Assembly (NCBI RefSeq): GCF_946478805.1
Contig: NZ_CAMLDC010000013.1
Span: 78,873-142,872 of the forward strand
DNA length: 64,000 bases
Direction: 5' to 3'
From: an uncultured Fluviicola sp.
GTDB taxonomy: Bacteria; Bacteroidota; Bacteroidia; Flavobacteriales; Crocinitomicaceae
Shown in pieces: positions 25,229 to 34,268 of this stretch. The translations under genes were made by a program, and so were the position numbers. Every line of letters starts with the position of its first letter. Position 1 is the first letter of the stretch. The notes beneath the pieces are model-generated. The model was given only the letters and a program-made list of their open reading frames with translations. It did no database searches and was not told the origin of the DNA.

Positions 25229-25981
25229 ATGGGATCAAATGAAAATACGTTTCATTCCGACGAGGCTCACGGCAATTCCGGATCCGACCGAAGACAATTT
25301 ATCGGCAACGGAGTGAAATTGGCCGTGCTTGGCGGTATTGCCGGAATTGGATTATTGAATAGCTGTACCGGTGAAGAAGAAGAGAAAGAACAAAGCGAGA
25401 AGGAAGTCTCTCCACCGGAAGATCTGATGCAGGAGCACGGTGTTCTTAAACGCATCCTGCTGGTTTACGATACCTGCAGACTTCATCTGGCTAACAACGA
25501 ATCTTTTCCGATAGAAGCTCTTGTAAACAGTTCGGATCTCATCCGGACATTTATCGAGGATTATCACGAAAAGCAGGAGGAAGATTATTTGTTTCCACGC
25601 TTTAAGAAGGCGAACCAATTGACCGATCTCGTGGACATCCTCTTTCAGCAGCACCAGGCAGGAAGAAAGATCACAGATGAAATCGGGGAAATTAGCCGCC
25701 GGATTCGTCGCACAGAGGCTGAAAACGAGCGATTGATCCGACTGTTGCTTGCCTTCAACACGATGTATAATCCGCATGAAGCACGAGAGGATACCGTTTT
25801 GTTCCCGGCGTTCAGGAAGCTTGTTTCCAAAAACGAATACGATAGCCTGGGTGAAGAGTTTGAAAAGAACGAACACCGGCTTTTCGGTGAAGACGGTTTT
25901 GATACAATGGTCAACAAAGTTGCCGGCATCGAAAAATCCCTGGGAATCTATGATCTTTCCCGGTTCACGCCCAATATATAG
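25229..25981 (+). CDS. Hemerythrin-like domain protein with Tat-type lipoprotein signal
   Basis: The frame is open from a TTG at 25157, but the ATG at 25229 (MGSNENTFHSDEAHG) is the better start, giving 250 residues. A twin-arginine motif DRRQFIG is followed by a hydrophobic stretch and the lipobox-like LLNSC, so export by Tat and lipidation are likely. Residues about 70-230 are a hemerythrin-like four-helix bundle with metal-type ligands in MQEHGVLKRIL, EDYHEKQEEDYLFPRF, LFQQHQAGRKI and YNPHEAREDTVLFPAF. Related proteins bind a di-iron site and sense or bind oxygen or oxidants. The chromate transporter gene follows after 111 bases. Confidence 0.82.
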   Translation: MGSNENTFHSDEAHGNSGSDRRQFIGNGVKLAVLGGIAGIGLLNSCTGEEEEKEQSEKEVSPPEDLMQEHGVLKRILLVYDTCRLHLANNESFPIEALVNSSDLIRTFIEDYHEKQEEDYLFPRFKKANQLTDLVDILFQQHQAGRKITDEIGEISRRIRRTEAENERLIRLLLAFNTMYNPHEAREDTVLFPAFRKLVSKNEYDSLGEEFEKNEHRLFGEDGFDTMVNKVAGIEKSLGIYDLSRFTPNI

Positions 25982-26092
25982 TCCTATATGCAGGATTTCC
26001 CTTTACAGCAGTATTTCCATAAATGCTTTAATTTTAGATTTTGAAAACTTTCATTCCGATGAGGTAACCGTAGCTGAGAAATCTGTTAAAAC

Positions 26093-27226
26093 ATGAAAAA
26101 GGAAAATAGTCTGAAAGAGGTTACCGGGTTATTCCTTAAACTCGGATTTATTGGATTCGGCGGTCCGGCAGCGCATATTTCCATGATGCAGGAAGAGGTT
26201 GTACGAAAAAGAAAATGGTTTACTGAGCAACATTTCCTGGATCTGGTCGGGGCAACCAACCTGATTCCGGGACCCAACAGTACGGAAATGGCCATCCACA
26301 TAGGCTACGAAAAAGCAGGATGGAAAGGATTACTTGTTGCAGGACTTTGTTTTATTCTTCCGGCAGTAGTTATTACCGGTGTGTTTGCCTGGTTGTACAA
26401 GGGATTTGGTCATTTGCCTGAAGTGAAGCCATTCATATATGGTATTCAGCCGGCAATTATCGCAATCATTTTGGGAGCAGTTTTTCCGTTGGCAAAAAAA
26501 TCCATAAAAACCATTGAATTGGCGTTGATCGGAATAGTGGTATTGGTACTCTCACTGGTTGGTATCAATGAAATTTACCTGCTTTTTGGAGCCGGATTTA
26601 TTGGACTGTGGATTACCTGGTTTCGCAATACCGACATAGATAGTATCCGCAAAAATGGTTTTCCTGCATTGGTTTTGCCATTATCAGGTAAACTTCTTGC
26701 TTCTTCCATCAACTTGCAATTATTCTGGATTTTCTTAAAAATCGGGGCAATCCTGTATGGAAGCGGGTACGTTCTTTTCGCTTTTTTGGATACGGAACTG
26801 GTCGCAACCGGAATGCTTTCCCGTCAGGAGTTAACTGATGCGATCGCCGTCGGACAATTCACTCCCGGGCCCGTCTTTTCAGCGGTGACTTTTTTAGGAT
26901 ATCAGATCAATGGTTTTTCCGGAGCTATTGTTTCGACCATCGGGATTTTCCTTCCATCGTTCGTGTTTGTTGCATTGTTGAATCCCTTGGTGAAAAAAAT
27001 GCGGAGTTCTATTCTTTTTGCTTCCTTTCTTGATGCGGTCAATGTTGCTTCCGTTGCTATCATTCTTGCAATCTGTTTTGAGTTGGGAAAAGACACTGTT
27101 TCAGATTGGAGGACCGTCTTAATCGGAATACTCAGTATAGGAATTACATTCGGGGTTAAAAGAGTAAATAGCGTATTCATTGTTTTGGGTGGTTCCCTAC
27201 TGGGGTATTTGCTGACATTTGCCTGA
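26093..27226 (+). CDS. chrA: Chromate efflux transporter, ChrA family
   Basis: A 377-residue polytopic membrane protein of the CHR family with both CHR halves fused. Half one has GFGGPAAHISMMQEEVV and NLIPGPNSTEMAIHIGY. Half two has ILYGSGYVLFAFLDTELV and AIAVGQFTPGPVFSAVTFLG. About ten membrane segments are visible. Characterised members export chromate, but the natural substrate of many members is unknown. The preceding hemerythrin-like gene could be functionally linked to redox stress, a weak inference from adjacency. Confidence 0.92.
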   Translation: MKKENSLKEVTGLFLKLGFIGFGGPAAHISMMQEEVVRKRKWFTEQHFLDLVGATNLIPGPNSTEMAIHIGYEKAGWKGLLVAGLCFILPAVVITGVFAWLYKGFGHLPEVKPFIYGIQPAIIAIILGAVFPLAKKSIKTIELALIGIVVLVLSLVGINEIYLLFGAGFIGLWITWFRNTDIDSIRKNGFPALVLPLSGKLLASSINLQLFWIFLKIGAILYGSGYVLFAFLDTELVATGMLSRQELTDAIAVGQFTPGPVFSAVTFLGYQINGFSGAIVSTIGIFLPSFVFVALLNPLVKKMRSSILFASFLDAVNVASVAIILAICFELGKDTVSDWRTVLIGILSIGITFGVKRVNSVFIVLGGSLLGYLLTFA

Positions 27227-27284
27227 GATCTTGTCGTGCAAGTAAAAAAATTAGATACCTTTAATCAGTACAAACACTATTCAC

Positions 27285-28004
27285 ATGAAAAAAAATCCAC
27301 TATTCGGCTTGCTACTTTGCGCCAGCTTGTTACTTACAGCATCCTTAAATGCCCAAAACCTTCGAACGCTCTATCGCAACGCCATGAGCACAGCTGTTTA
27401 TCCCGATTCGTCAAAAATTGATACCAACCTGGTAGCAATCACGTCTCAAAACCCTAACCTTGTATGGAAAACCTTTAACGGTGAGAATTATTTGCTCGTT
27501 GTGACCTGGAAAAGTGTTTCTTACTATCCGAATGGCGGCGACTCGCTTTACAATACCGGACCGTATCAGATTTGGGTGACAACGTCTCCTCAACTGAAAA
27601 ACTGGTTTCACCAGCAGAATGTAGCCGATACTAACCTGCGTCTCAAGCAATTATTGGGATTGCCTCCTTCGGGAACCAATTACAACTATTTCGTAGAGTT
27701 TTGGGTAAAATTTTCGGATCTTTTCCGTCCGTGTCCAGACAGTGAGATTAACGACAAATCCTGTTCTACCTGCTTTCCGGCTAATACACCTTCGGATTAC
27801 ATCAACTGGATTAATGAAAGCCGGATTAGTCGCTATTATGCTTGCCAACTCTATGATCAGTATCCGTGGACACAACTCGGTTATACCTATGACTGGAATC
27901 CGGGGAACCCGACTCACGTGGGAATGAGTGAGTTCGTTATCCAGAAAAATGCAAATATCTATGTAAAACGCGTTTCAACAACGAAACAGTATCTCGACGA
28001 TTAA
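27285..28004 (+). CDS. Secreted hypothetical protein
   Basis: A 239-residue protein with a strong signal peptide (LLLCASLLLTASLNAQ). The mature part has YPNGGDSLYNTGPYQIWVTT, a Cys-containing loop (PCPDSEINDKSCSTC) likely to form disulfides, and a terminal NPTHVGMSEFVIQKNANIYV. I do not recognise the family. It contains no sorting domain, so it is probably periplasmic. It stands alone between the chromate transporter and the decarboxylase-like gene. Confidence 0.75.
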   Translation: MKKNPLFGLLLCASLLLTASLNAQNLRTLYRNAMSTAVYPDSSKIDTNLVAITSQNPNLVWKTFNGENYLLVVTWKSVSYYPNGGDSLYNTGPYQIWVTTSPQLKNWFHQQNVADTNLRLKQLLGLPPSGTNYNYFVEFWVKFSDLFRPCPDSEINDKSCSTCFPANTPSDYINWINESRISRYYACQLYDQYPWTQLGYTYDWNPGNPTHVGMSEFVIQKNANIYVKRVSTTKQYLDD

Positions 28005-28111
28005 GAGTGATTTTCAAGCAAATAGTATTCCGACCGGGTGATTATCTTGGGTGGATTTGTTGCCTTTAAATGTCGAATCAAACGGAATAATTATTTTTTT
28101 TTCATCCTTTC

Positions 28112-28137
28112 TGTCACAAAACACCCTCTTCCCTGTC
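28112..28137 (+). promoter_or_regulatory. Predicted ECF41-type promoter upstream of the decarboxylase-like gene
   Basis: TGTCACA at 28112-28118 and TGTC at 28134-28137 are separated by 15 bases. ECF41 sigma factors recognise promoters with a TGTCACA -35 element and a CGTC -10 element. Here the -10 differs by one base. The element lies about 18 bases ahead of the ATG at 28155, and the ECF41 sigma gene follows directly at 28756, so autoregulated control of this pair is likely. Confidence 0.65.
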
Positions 28138-28154
28138 TTTGGTATAAAAAACAT

Positions 28155-28715
28155 ATGGATACTCCCTTTCTTTTACCGATCGAGAAACCCAAAGGCCTTC
28201 TTTGGAAGCTGATCTATTATCTGACCCGCAAACGCTTCGGCAAGGTCATTACACCATTGAAAGTGCTGGCAGTGCGACTTCCCGTGAGTTTCGGAAGTTT
28301 TTCCGGGAAAATTTCAAAACTGGATAAAAAATTGCTGCTACCGGCAGAAACCATCATGCTGGTCCGTGAGCAGGTGGCCCGGATCAATGTGTGTAAATTC
28401 TGCATGGATATCGGGCGTGCACAAACGATTGTTTCGTTCATGAACCAGAAAAAATTTGATGCATTGCACGATTACGAGTCCAGTCCGCTGTTCTCCGAAA
28501 AAGAACGCGTATTGCTGGATTTTGTCACCATGCTTGCACAAGACCGCAAAATGGAAAAAGAGCTTTTTGATCAGCTCGCAAAGCATTACGATGAGCGCTC
28601 CATTTGCGAAATTATCTGGTTGGTGTCGAGCGAATTTTTCTACAACATCGGCAACATCGGGTTGAATATCCATTCGGATATGCTTTGCGACATTGCAAGA
28701 CAAAGAGTCGGGTAA
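28155..28715 (+). CDS. Carboxymuconolactone decarboxylase (AhpD-like) family protein
   Basis: The frame is open from 28038, but that part crosses the predicted promoter. The ATG at 28155 (MDTPFLLPIEKPKG) gives 186 residues. The CMD core includes the cysteine pair in INVCKFCMDIGRA (Cys80, Cys83) and the following helices (FSEKERVLLDFVTMLAQDRK, RSICEIIWLVSSEFFYNIGN). AhpD-like members work as peroxidase partners with this Cys pair. CMD-family genes are the classical neighbours and targets of ECF41 sigma factors, and the sigma gene follows after 40 bases. Confidence 0.88.
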   Translation: MDTPFLLPIEKPKGLLWKLIYYLTRKRFGKVITPLKVLAVRLPVSFGSFSGKISKLDKKLLLPAETIMLVREQVARINVCKFCMDIGRAQTIVSFMNQKKFDALHDYESSPLFSEKERVLLDFVTMLAQDRKMEKELFDQLAKHYDERSICEIIWLVSSEFFYNIGNIGLNIHSDMLCDIARQRVG

Positions 28716-28755
28716 GTTTTCTTCTTTCCCACAAAACTCATAAGTTTGTTTTTCC

Positions 28756-29610
28756 ATGGAATTGACAAAAGAAATACTAGCGCTTCGTCCCTACATATTC
28801 AGCATTTCCTATAACATGCTGGGAATGGTCGAAGAAGCGGAAGATATTGTGCAGGACGTTTTTGAAAAGTGGCTGTCGGCTAAAGAAGTTCATGAGACAA
28901 AAGCGTACCTGGCACGTATCGCCGTGAACCAAAGTATCAACCGCTTGAACGATCTTCGCAAAAGCCGGGAAAACTACGTTGGAATGTGGCTTCCGGAACC
29001 CTATATCACTTTGGAGCCGGAACCTGTTCCAACTCTTGAATACGGAATGCTCTTCTTGCTGGAACGGTTGAACCCCAATGAGCGGGCGGTTTTTATCCTG
29101 CGTGAAAGTTTTTCAGAAGAGTATCAATCCATTGCAGATATTACAGGCTTTTCTGCTGAAAATTGCCGGCAGTTACTGCATCGCGCCCACGAAAAACTGG
29201 GAAGAAGCAAACCGCTTCAAGTCGATCCTGAAAAACAACGGAAATTCACCCAGGCTTTTTTGATTGCCCTTCATGGTCAGGACCGCTCCGAACTGGATTC
29301 CTTGCTGCGTAAAGATATTGAGCTTTTCAACGACGGTGGAGGCAAACGGGCAGCTGCCTTAAAACCGCTTTTCGGTTTGGAGAAAGTATTGAAATTCCTG
29401 ATAGGAGTTACTCAGCTCCCGGAAGCACAACAGAATCAATTCGAGTACCAATCCGCATTCGTCAATGGAAGGCCGGCGGTACTCATTTTCAACCGGACTA
29501 CCAACGAACTGGATTCGATGCAGTATGTTGAACTGGAAGGTCAGGAAATCACCCGGCTACTCTATGTGCGGAATCCGGATAAGTTGAAAATACGGGGAAA
29601 ATGGAATTAA
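28756..29610 (+). CDS. ECF41-type RNA polymerase sigma factor with SnoaL-like C-terminal domain
   Basis: A 284-residue sigma factor. Sigma-2 (about residues 10-70) and sigma-4 (about 95-150) domains are joined by a linker with the ECF41-specific YVGMWLPEP (residues 74-82). The C-terminal extension (about 160-284) is SnoaL-like and has the ECF41 motifs DGGGK (193-197) and NPDKL (273-277). In this family the extension replaces an anti-sigma factor and tunes activity. The neighbouring CMD-family gene with a matching promoter at 28112-28137 is the expected target. Confidence 0.93.
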   Translation: MELTKEILALRPYIFSISYNMLGMVEEAEDIVQDVFEKWLSAKEVHETKAYLARIAVNQSINRLNDLRKSRENYVGMWLPEPYITLEPEPVPTLEYGMLFLLERLNPNERAVFILRESFSEEYQSIADITGFSAENCRQLLHRAHEKLGRSKPLQVDPEKQRKFTQAFLIALHGQDRSELDSLLRKDIELFNDGGGKRAAALKPLFGLEKVLKFLIGVTQLPEAQQNQFEYQSAFVNGRPAVLIFNRTTNELDSMQYVELEGQEITRLLYVRNPDKLKIRGKWN

Positions 29611-29777
29611 TTACCAATCACTGACAGAGTATTGGAAAAGTGTTCAACTTATAACCGGTTTGACTTCTGAACGAATAGTTCCTCTTTCCCTATCATAAGA
29701 AAATTACTGTTCCAACATGTCCTTATTTATTTCTAAATACCTTATTTTCGTGGTGGAATTTATCATGCAACCTTTTT

Positions 29778-31748
29778 ATGAAACACATTACCACCTTCCT
29801 CGCACTCATCGTATTGCTTTTCTCAAGTACAGTTGTCGGACAAAAACGCGACTCAATTAAAGAACAGGCAATTGAAAAACAGCTTCAATCTATCGCTCCG
29901 GAATATGTCGATGAATTCAAGCAAGCAACTATTGCAATGGACAACGGTGATTATATTCTTGCAGATAGTCTCTATTCCATCGTTTATCAGCAAGAACCTC
30001 TTTTTGACCACGTTGTGCGACGTTTGGGGAATATAAAAAACTCGCTTGGACAACACGCTGAGGGCTTGGCTCTTTGTGAAAAAGCAGTTGAAATAAACCG
30101 GTCCTATGCCAATCTTATCACCCTGGTCTCCTGTTTAGCTGGACAAGGGCAAAGTTTACCCGGAAACAATGCGATTGATATCGCGCGTGCAAATACACTG
30201 CTGAAAGAAATAAAGTTACTTCCTGAATCCAAAACCGATCCCGACTATTATTTAATGCTCGCGCAAATCGGGCTCCAGGGAAACGATCTTACACAATTTC
30301 GTGAAGGAACCAATTTTTTGATGGCTAACTTCAAGGATCAAATGATCTCCCATTATTATGCCGCTATCCTGGCTGCAAACGACGGTAATAAGAAAAAGGC
30401 AGCCAGTGAAATCAGGATTGCAAATAAATTGGGACTTCCGGATGCGGATATGACGCTGTTTTTAGCAACCAATGCGCAATACGAATCAACCAATTCAGAT
30501 CCTCCGTTGACAGAAAGTACTGCATGGAGTTACCTCGGTATTCTTTTTTGGATCGTCATTACCTGGATAACCGGTATCGTACTTCTTTACCTGTTCGGAA
30601 TGATCTTGTCCATGATTACTTTACGTTCCATTGAACAACAAATCAAAAACAATAATCTGCAAACAAGTTCCAAACTAAGAAAAGTATACAAGGTCCTGAT
30701 CAATGTTGCAGGGTTCTACTACTACATTTCGCTGCCTATCATCGTGGTTCTGGTTTTGGCCATTGGCGGCGGGCTTCTATTCGGGATGCTTTCCGCAGGT
30801 ATCATAGCCTTTAAACTCATCATCATTGTTGTGATAGTTGTTGGTGGAACTATCTTTGCGCTATTGAAATCCTTACTGGTGCGGGCACGTTTGCAGGAAC
30901 CCGGAAGACTGTTAAATGAATCGGAAGCACCAGAATTATTTGCCTTGACCCGGTTGGTTGCGAAAGATTTGAATACACGGCCTATCGATGAAATTCGAAT
31001 CACGCCGGAGACGGATTTGGCAGTGTATGAAATTGGTTCATTGCGTGATAAAATGAGTGATAACAGTAAGCGCGTACTTATTTTGGGAACAGCCGTTTTA
31101 AAGGATTTTCAGAAAAACGATTTCAGAGCTATTCTTGCACATGAGTACGGACATTTTGCCAATCGCGATACCGCCGGCGGTGGAGTTGCAATGCGTGTAC
31201 AACGTGATATGACCAATTATTACATCGCACTTTATAACAGCGGAAATGCCACATGGTGGAGCATTGCCTTTTTGTTTTTGAAATTCTACCATTTCATTTT
31301 TACACGTATTTCTGCGGGTGCAACACGTTTGCAGGAAGTGCTTGCTGACCGCGTTGCAGCACAAACCTATGGTGCGCAGTCATTCCGCAATGGATTAACC
31401 TTTGTTGTTCGACGATCCATTGAATTCGGTACACTGGCAAAAGCAGAAATCGATCAGGCAGAAGAACAGAAACGTTCCTACAATAATCTGTACGAATTGA
31501 CAAACCTTTCAATCGAATCCGACATTGATAGTGAAGTGGAAAAATCACTCAATCGAAAAACGAGTGAACAGGACACGCATCCAAGTCCCGTAGACCGCTT
31601 CCGATATGTGGAAGGAATTACAGAGAAAAACTCAGTGAATGAACCGGGAACAGTAAATGAATTCTTCACCGATTGGAACGATCTTACAATGGAAATGACA
31701 GCGGAAATCGATAAAATCGTCAAAGAACAGAAGCGAAGAGGAAATTAA
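29778..31748 (+). CDS. M48 family membrane metallopeptidase with N-terminal TPR region
   Basis: A 656-residue protein with a signal peptide (LIVLLFSSTVVGQ). Residues about 25-230 are helical and TPR-like (tetratricopeptide). Several membrane segments follow at about 250-385, then the peptidase domain with the zinc motif H455EYGH459 in LAHEYGHFANRD and the downstream EVLADRVAAQTYG that supplies the third ligand. Related M48 (HtpX/Ste24-like) enzymes act in membrane protein quality control. The TPR part may recruit clients in the periplasm. It appears to be a single-gene unit. Confidence 0.88.
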   Translation: MKHITTFLALIVLLFSSTVVGQKRDSIKEQAIEKQLQSIAPEYVDEFKQATIAMDNGDYILADSLYSIVYQQEPLFDHVVRRLGNIKNSLGQHAEGLALCEKAVEINRSYANLITLVSCLAGQGQSLPGNNAIDIARANTLLKEIKLLPESKTDPDYYLMLAQIGLQGNDLTQFREGTNFLMANFKDQMISHYYAAILAANDGNKKKAASEIRIANKLGLPDADMTLFLATNAQYESTNSDPPLTESTAWSYLGILFWIVITWITGIVLLYLFGMILSMITLRSIEQQIKNNNLQTSSKLRKVYKVLINVAGFYYYISLPIIVVLVLAIGGGLLFGMLSAGIIAFKLIIIVVIVVGGTIFALLKSLLVRARLQEPGRLLNESEAPELFALTRLVAKDLNTRPIDEIRITPETDLAVYEIGSLRDKMSDNSKRVLILGTAVLKDFQKNDFRAILAHEYGHFANRDTAGGGVAMRVQRDMTNYYIALYNSGNATWWSIAFLFLKFYHFIFTRISAGATRLQEVLADRVAAQTYGAQSFRNGLTFVVRRSIEFGTLAKAEIDQAEEQKRSYNNLYELTNLSIESDIDSEVEKSLNRKTSEQDTHPSPVDRFRYVEGITEKNSVNEPGTVNEFFTDWNDLTMEMTAEIDKIVKEQKRRGN

Positions 31749-31923
31749 GTCATTCCATTAAAAATCTTTTGGGGTTGAAGAAAGCTAACCGGGCTTTTAG
31801 TTATAAAATGTAACTTTTTATCACATAAAATTGAGTTATCTAACTTTCAACATTTCTTTTGTGCTATATTCTACAGGAAAACCACATTTAACGTTTTCCC
31901 ATTTGACTCGTAATAGTGAATGA

Positions 31924-32085
31924 CTTAACTTCCTGACTTTAACCCAGGTACTTTCACAAAAAGCAAGTGAGCGTACAGTGAATGCAATTACTCTAAGTAT
32001 AGGTAAGTTGGATCAGGGAGCTTATATTATTGAAGTCACTACAAAAGAAGGCAACATTCACCGCGAGCGATTCGTGAAGGAATAA
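31924..32085 (+). pseudogene. Orphan T9SS type A sorting-domain fragment
   Basis: After a stop at 31921-31923, the frame reads LTQVLSQKASERTVNAITLS, then IGKLDQGAYIIEVTTKEGN, and ends RERFVKE before TAA at 32083. This is the last 50 or so residues of a type A T9SS C-terminal domain. There is no start codon and no cargo domain, and the upstream sequence contains stops. It is therefore a decayed remnant of a secreted-protein gene. The rest of the 31749-32436 stretch holds a terminator at 32152-32182 and nothing else I recognise. Confidence 0.7.
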
Positions 32086-32151
32086 GAGAAAGCGCTACTT
32101 TCGATGATCGATCAGCGTTACAACACGTGATAGGCATTAAAACAGTTATTG

Positions 32152-32182
32152 AAAAGGAGATGACGAAAGTTGTCTCCTTTTT
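32152..32182 (+). terminator. Rho-independent terminator after the T9SS remnant
   Basis: AAAAGGAGAT pairs with GTCTCCTTTT (one G-U pair), with a T-rich tail. It probably belonged to the decayed T9SS gene ending at 32085. Confidence 0.8.
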
Positions 32183-32436
32183 GATTTCCTTTACGATTTT
32201 CAAAATCAAATAGGACAGAGCAAATAGCTTTTACATAGCGTTTATTCCATTGTTCGCAGGTATTCTTATTATGAAAATAAGTAATAACGTGTGTTACCTG
32301 CTGCTTTACGTTTTTGCCCTTTTTTGGACTTACGCTTTTTATCCTTTTCATAAATGGTTCGTGATAGATGGTAACGAAAAAAAGCAGGTAGCACGAACTT
32401 TTGAACAATATCCTATTTCATTTGTACAACCGGTTA

Positions 32437-33030
32437 ATGAAAAACTATCTATTTATCTTCCTTATCTGCGGGCTATTTTTTGTATCCTGTAAAGGGCATC
32501 CTCATACACCAAGAGTGAAACCCAGCTTTCAAGTTCCAGGTCCTCCGGCTGAACCTTGTGAAAATGTTAGCTGGTCAGCTTTCCCGGCCAACACAGACGG
32601 TTATCAAAGCCACCGATTTGATACAATAACAGTTCAAACATATGTCAAAAACTCTCATTTCGACAGTTTAATAAAGACTTTTAAAGTATTAAACACAAGT
32701 CATTATCGGGATGATCCCAAATATAGAAGAGGTTTTTCATTCCCGGATGAGATTACTTCCGAGTTCGATTTACTGATCACTATCGAAAAAAAAGATCACT
32801 ATAAAATTACTGAAGTAAAAACAAAATGGATCCCCAGATACTGCCAATCATTTTGTGGATATGAGTGTACCATTACTACTTTTCTTGTTAATGGACAAAG
32901 AGAAGGTGGAAATCTCTCACTTAAAAATCCGGACTTTAAATTTCCTGATGAATCTTTAGAGAACTTACGTAAGCGAACAGAATTAAAAGCTTCTTCGAAT
33001 TACACTAAAGATGGATGGACTGAACTCTGA
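32437..33030 (+). CDS. Hypothetical lipoprotein
   Basis: The frame opens with a TTG at 32401, but the ATG at 32437 starts a textbook lipoprotein signal, MKNYLFIFLICGLFFVSCKG (lipobox FVSC), giving 197 residues. The mature part has several beta-type segments and Cys pairs (EPCENVSWSAF, YCQSFCGYECT). No family recognised. The 3' end runs close to the convergent DUF692 gene, 39 bases apart. Confidence 0.75.
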   Translation: MKNYLFIFLICGLFFVSCKGHPHTPRVKPSFQVPGPPAEPCENVSWSAFPANTDGYQSHRFDTITVQTYVKNSHFDSLIKTFKVLNTSHYRDDPKYRRGFSFPDEITSEFDLLITIEKKDHYKITEVKTKWIPRYCQSFCGYECTITTFLVNGQREGGNLSLKNPDFKFPDESLENLRKRTELKASSNYTKDGWTEL

Positions 33031-33068
33031 GTCTTTCAAAATGAGAAAGATAAACAGAATACAATTTT

Positions 33069-34268
33069 TCACCACCCTTGCTTCCACTTCTGTGCAATTC
33101 TCAGCGCCGTTTCCAGCATATAGGGCGACCAGTTTTCAGTTTTCCATGCCGAATCAGCCAACGAAGAATTACTTAATAAGCGGTGTGCTTCTTCATAATT
33201 TGATGCACGTTCCAAAATCGAGGACAATTCAAGTTGCTGTTGATACAATGTCGGAGATTCGGGAACCGGTTCGTTCAGTGAAATGAATTCTATTGGTAAA
33301 AAATCAGTAACTGAACCGGATGAACTTTGCTCATTGAAGTCCTGGACAATCGCCTGCATCCGTTTGAAATCCACTTGAAATTGGCGTTGACTTTCTGGAG
33401 TATAAAGCGCAATTCCCAGTTGTTCCAGGATTACAAATTTCAGATTTTTACATAAAGGCAATGTTTTTCTCAGCAATTCAAAAACAGCTTCCGGAACTGC
33501 ATCATCATGTGTATCTCTGCGTATTGTTCGCTCCGGGAGAACTCCGGATGACTCCCAACTTCCACCCGAAATATGAATTTCACGCACACGGTCGAGCGGA
33601 TAAGCTTGAATCAGTGTTTCAAAATCCAGTGAAAAATTCGCCAACTGACAATACAAATTGTGCAGATCGAGAATAATGAATCCGTTGACAGGTTCTATCA
33701 AGCGTTCCAAAAATTCCCCGTGACGTTGTACTTCATCCAAAGAATAGGAAAATGCCAGGTTTTCAAGTCCCACCGGACAAGAACACACTTCCTGGATACG
33801 CTGTAGACGATCAATTCCTATATTCAGGGTTTCGGAAGTATAAGGAACGGAAATCGGAGCCCCTTTATGGAAATCCTCTCCGGTCAGGAAGCCAAAATGC
33901 TCTGTGATATGATCGAACCTGAAATTTTCAGAAACCTTGCGCAAATGATCGAGCCAGCGCTGTTGCTCGGCAGTCCATTTCCCGGAAAAAAGTGAAAAGT
34001 AGACACCATGGCCAATAAGCCTTCCTTCGTCTCCGAATGCTTGAAGCAACTCAACAAACCAACCCGGAATATCGCGGACCTTGTATAAAGTATCGAAAGA
34101 CCATTCGATTGCTTCTACTTTTTCAGAAGCAAACAAAGGTAAGGTAGCTTGTAAAAGCTGATTATCAAGATTGCAGGAAACCCCCGAATGGATTTTATCC
34201 CATTCCACAAGCCGGGCACGGTTCACAATGAGTGGCAGTTGAATCGGAGCCACTTGATCGGTTATCAT
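33069..34268 (-). CDS. MNIO (DUF692) family RiPP maturation oxidase
   Basis: A 399-residue protein from the ATG at 34268. The DUF692 metal-binding pattern is clear: IGHGVYFSLFSG (His87), FDHITEHFGF (His120, Glu123, His124), GLENLAF (Glu169), ILDLHNLYC (Asp201, His203), REIHISGG (Glu230, His232) and DTHDDAVPE (Asp252, His254). MNIO enzymes (MbnB, TglH, ChrH) use two or three iron ions to modify cysteines of peptide substrates. Residues about 320-399 are an extra C-terminal part not in the roughly 280-residue core. It could replace a separate partner protein. The gene overlaps the Cys-rich precursor gene by up to 74 bases; a GTG start inside the overlap is also possible. Confidence 0.88.
   Translation of the reverse strand: MITDQVAPIQLPLIVNRARLVEWDKIHSGVSCNLDNQLLQATLPLFASEKVEAIEWSFDTLYKVRDIPGWFVELLQAFGDEGRLIGHGVYFSLFSGKWTAEQQRWLDHLRKVSENFRFDHITEHFGFLTGEDFHKGAPISVPYTSETLNIGIDRLQRIQEVCSCPVGLENLAFSYSLDEVQRHGEFLERLIEPVNGFIILDLHNLYCQLANFSLDFETLIQAYPLDRVREIHISGGSWESSGVLPERTIRRDTHDDAVPEAVFELLRKTLPLCKNLKFVILEQLGIALYTPESQRQFQVDFKRMQAIVQDFNEQSSSGSVTDFLPIEFISLNEPVPESPTLYQQQLELSSILERASNYEEAHRLLSNSSLADSAWKTENWSPYMLETALRIAQKWKQGW

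Noticed and set aside
32118..32408. A 96-codon minus-strand frame
   Set aside because: It spans a terminator hairpin and has no recognisable protein features.
32250..32492. An 80-codon plus-strand frame (MFAGILIMKISNNVCYLLLY)
   Set aside because: It overlaps the much better lipoprotein start at 32437 and has no family features; probably chance in AT-rich sequence.
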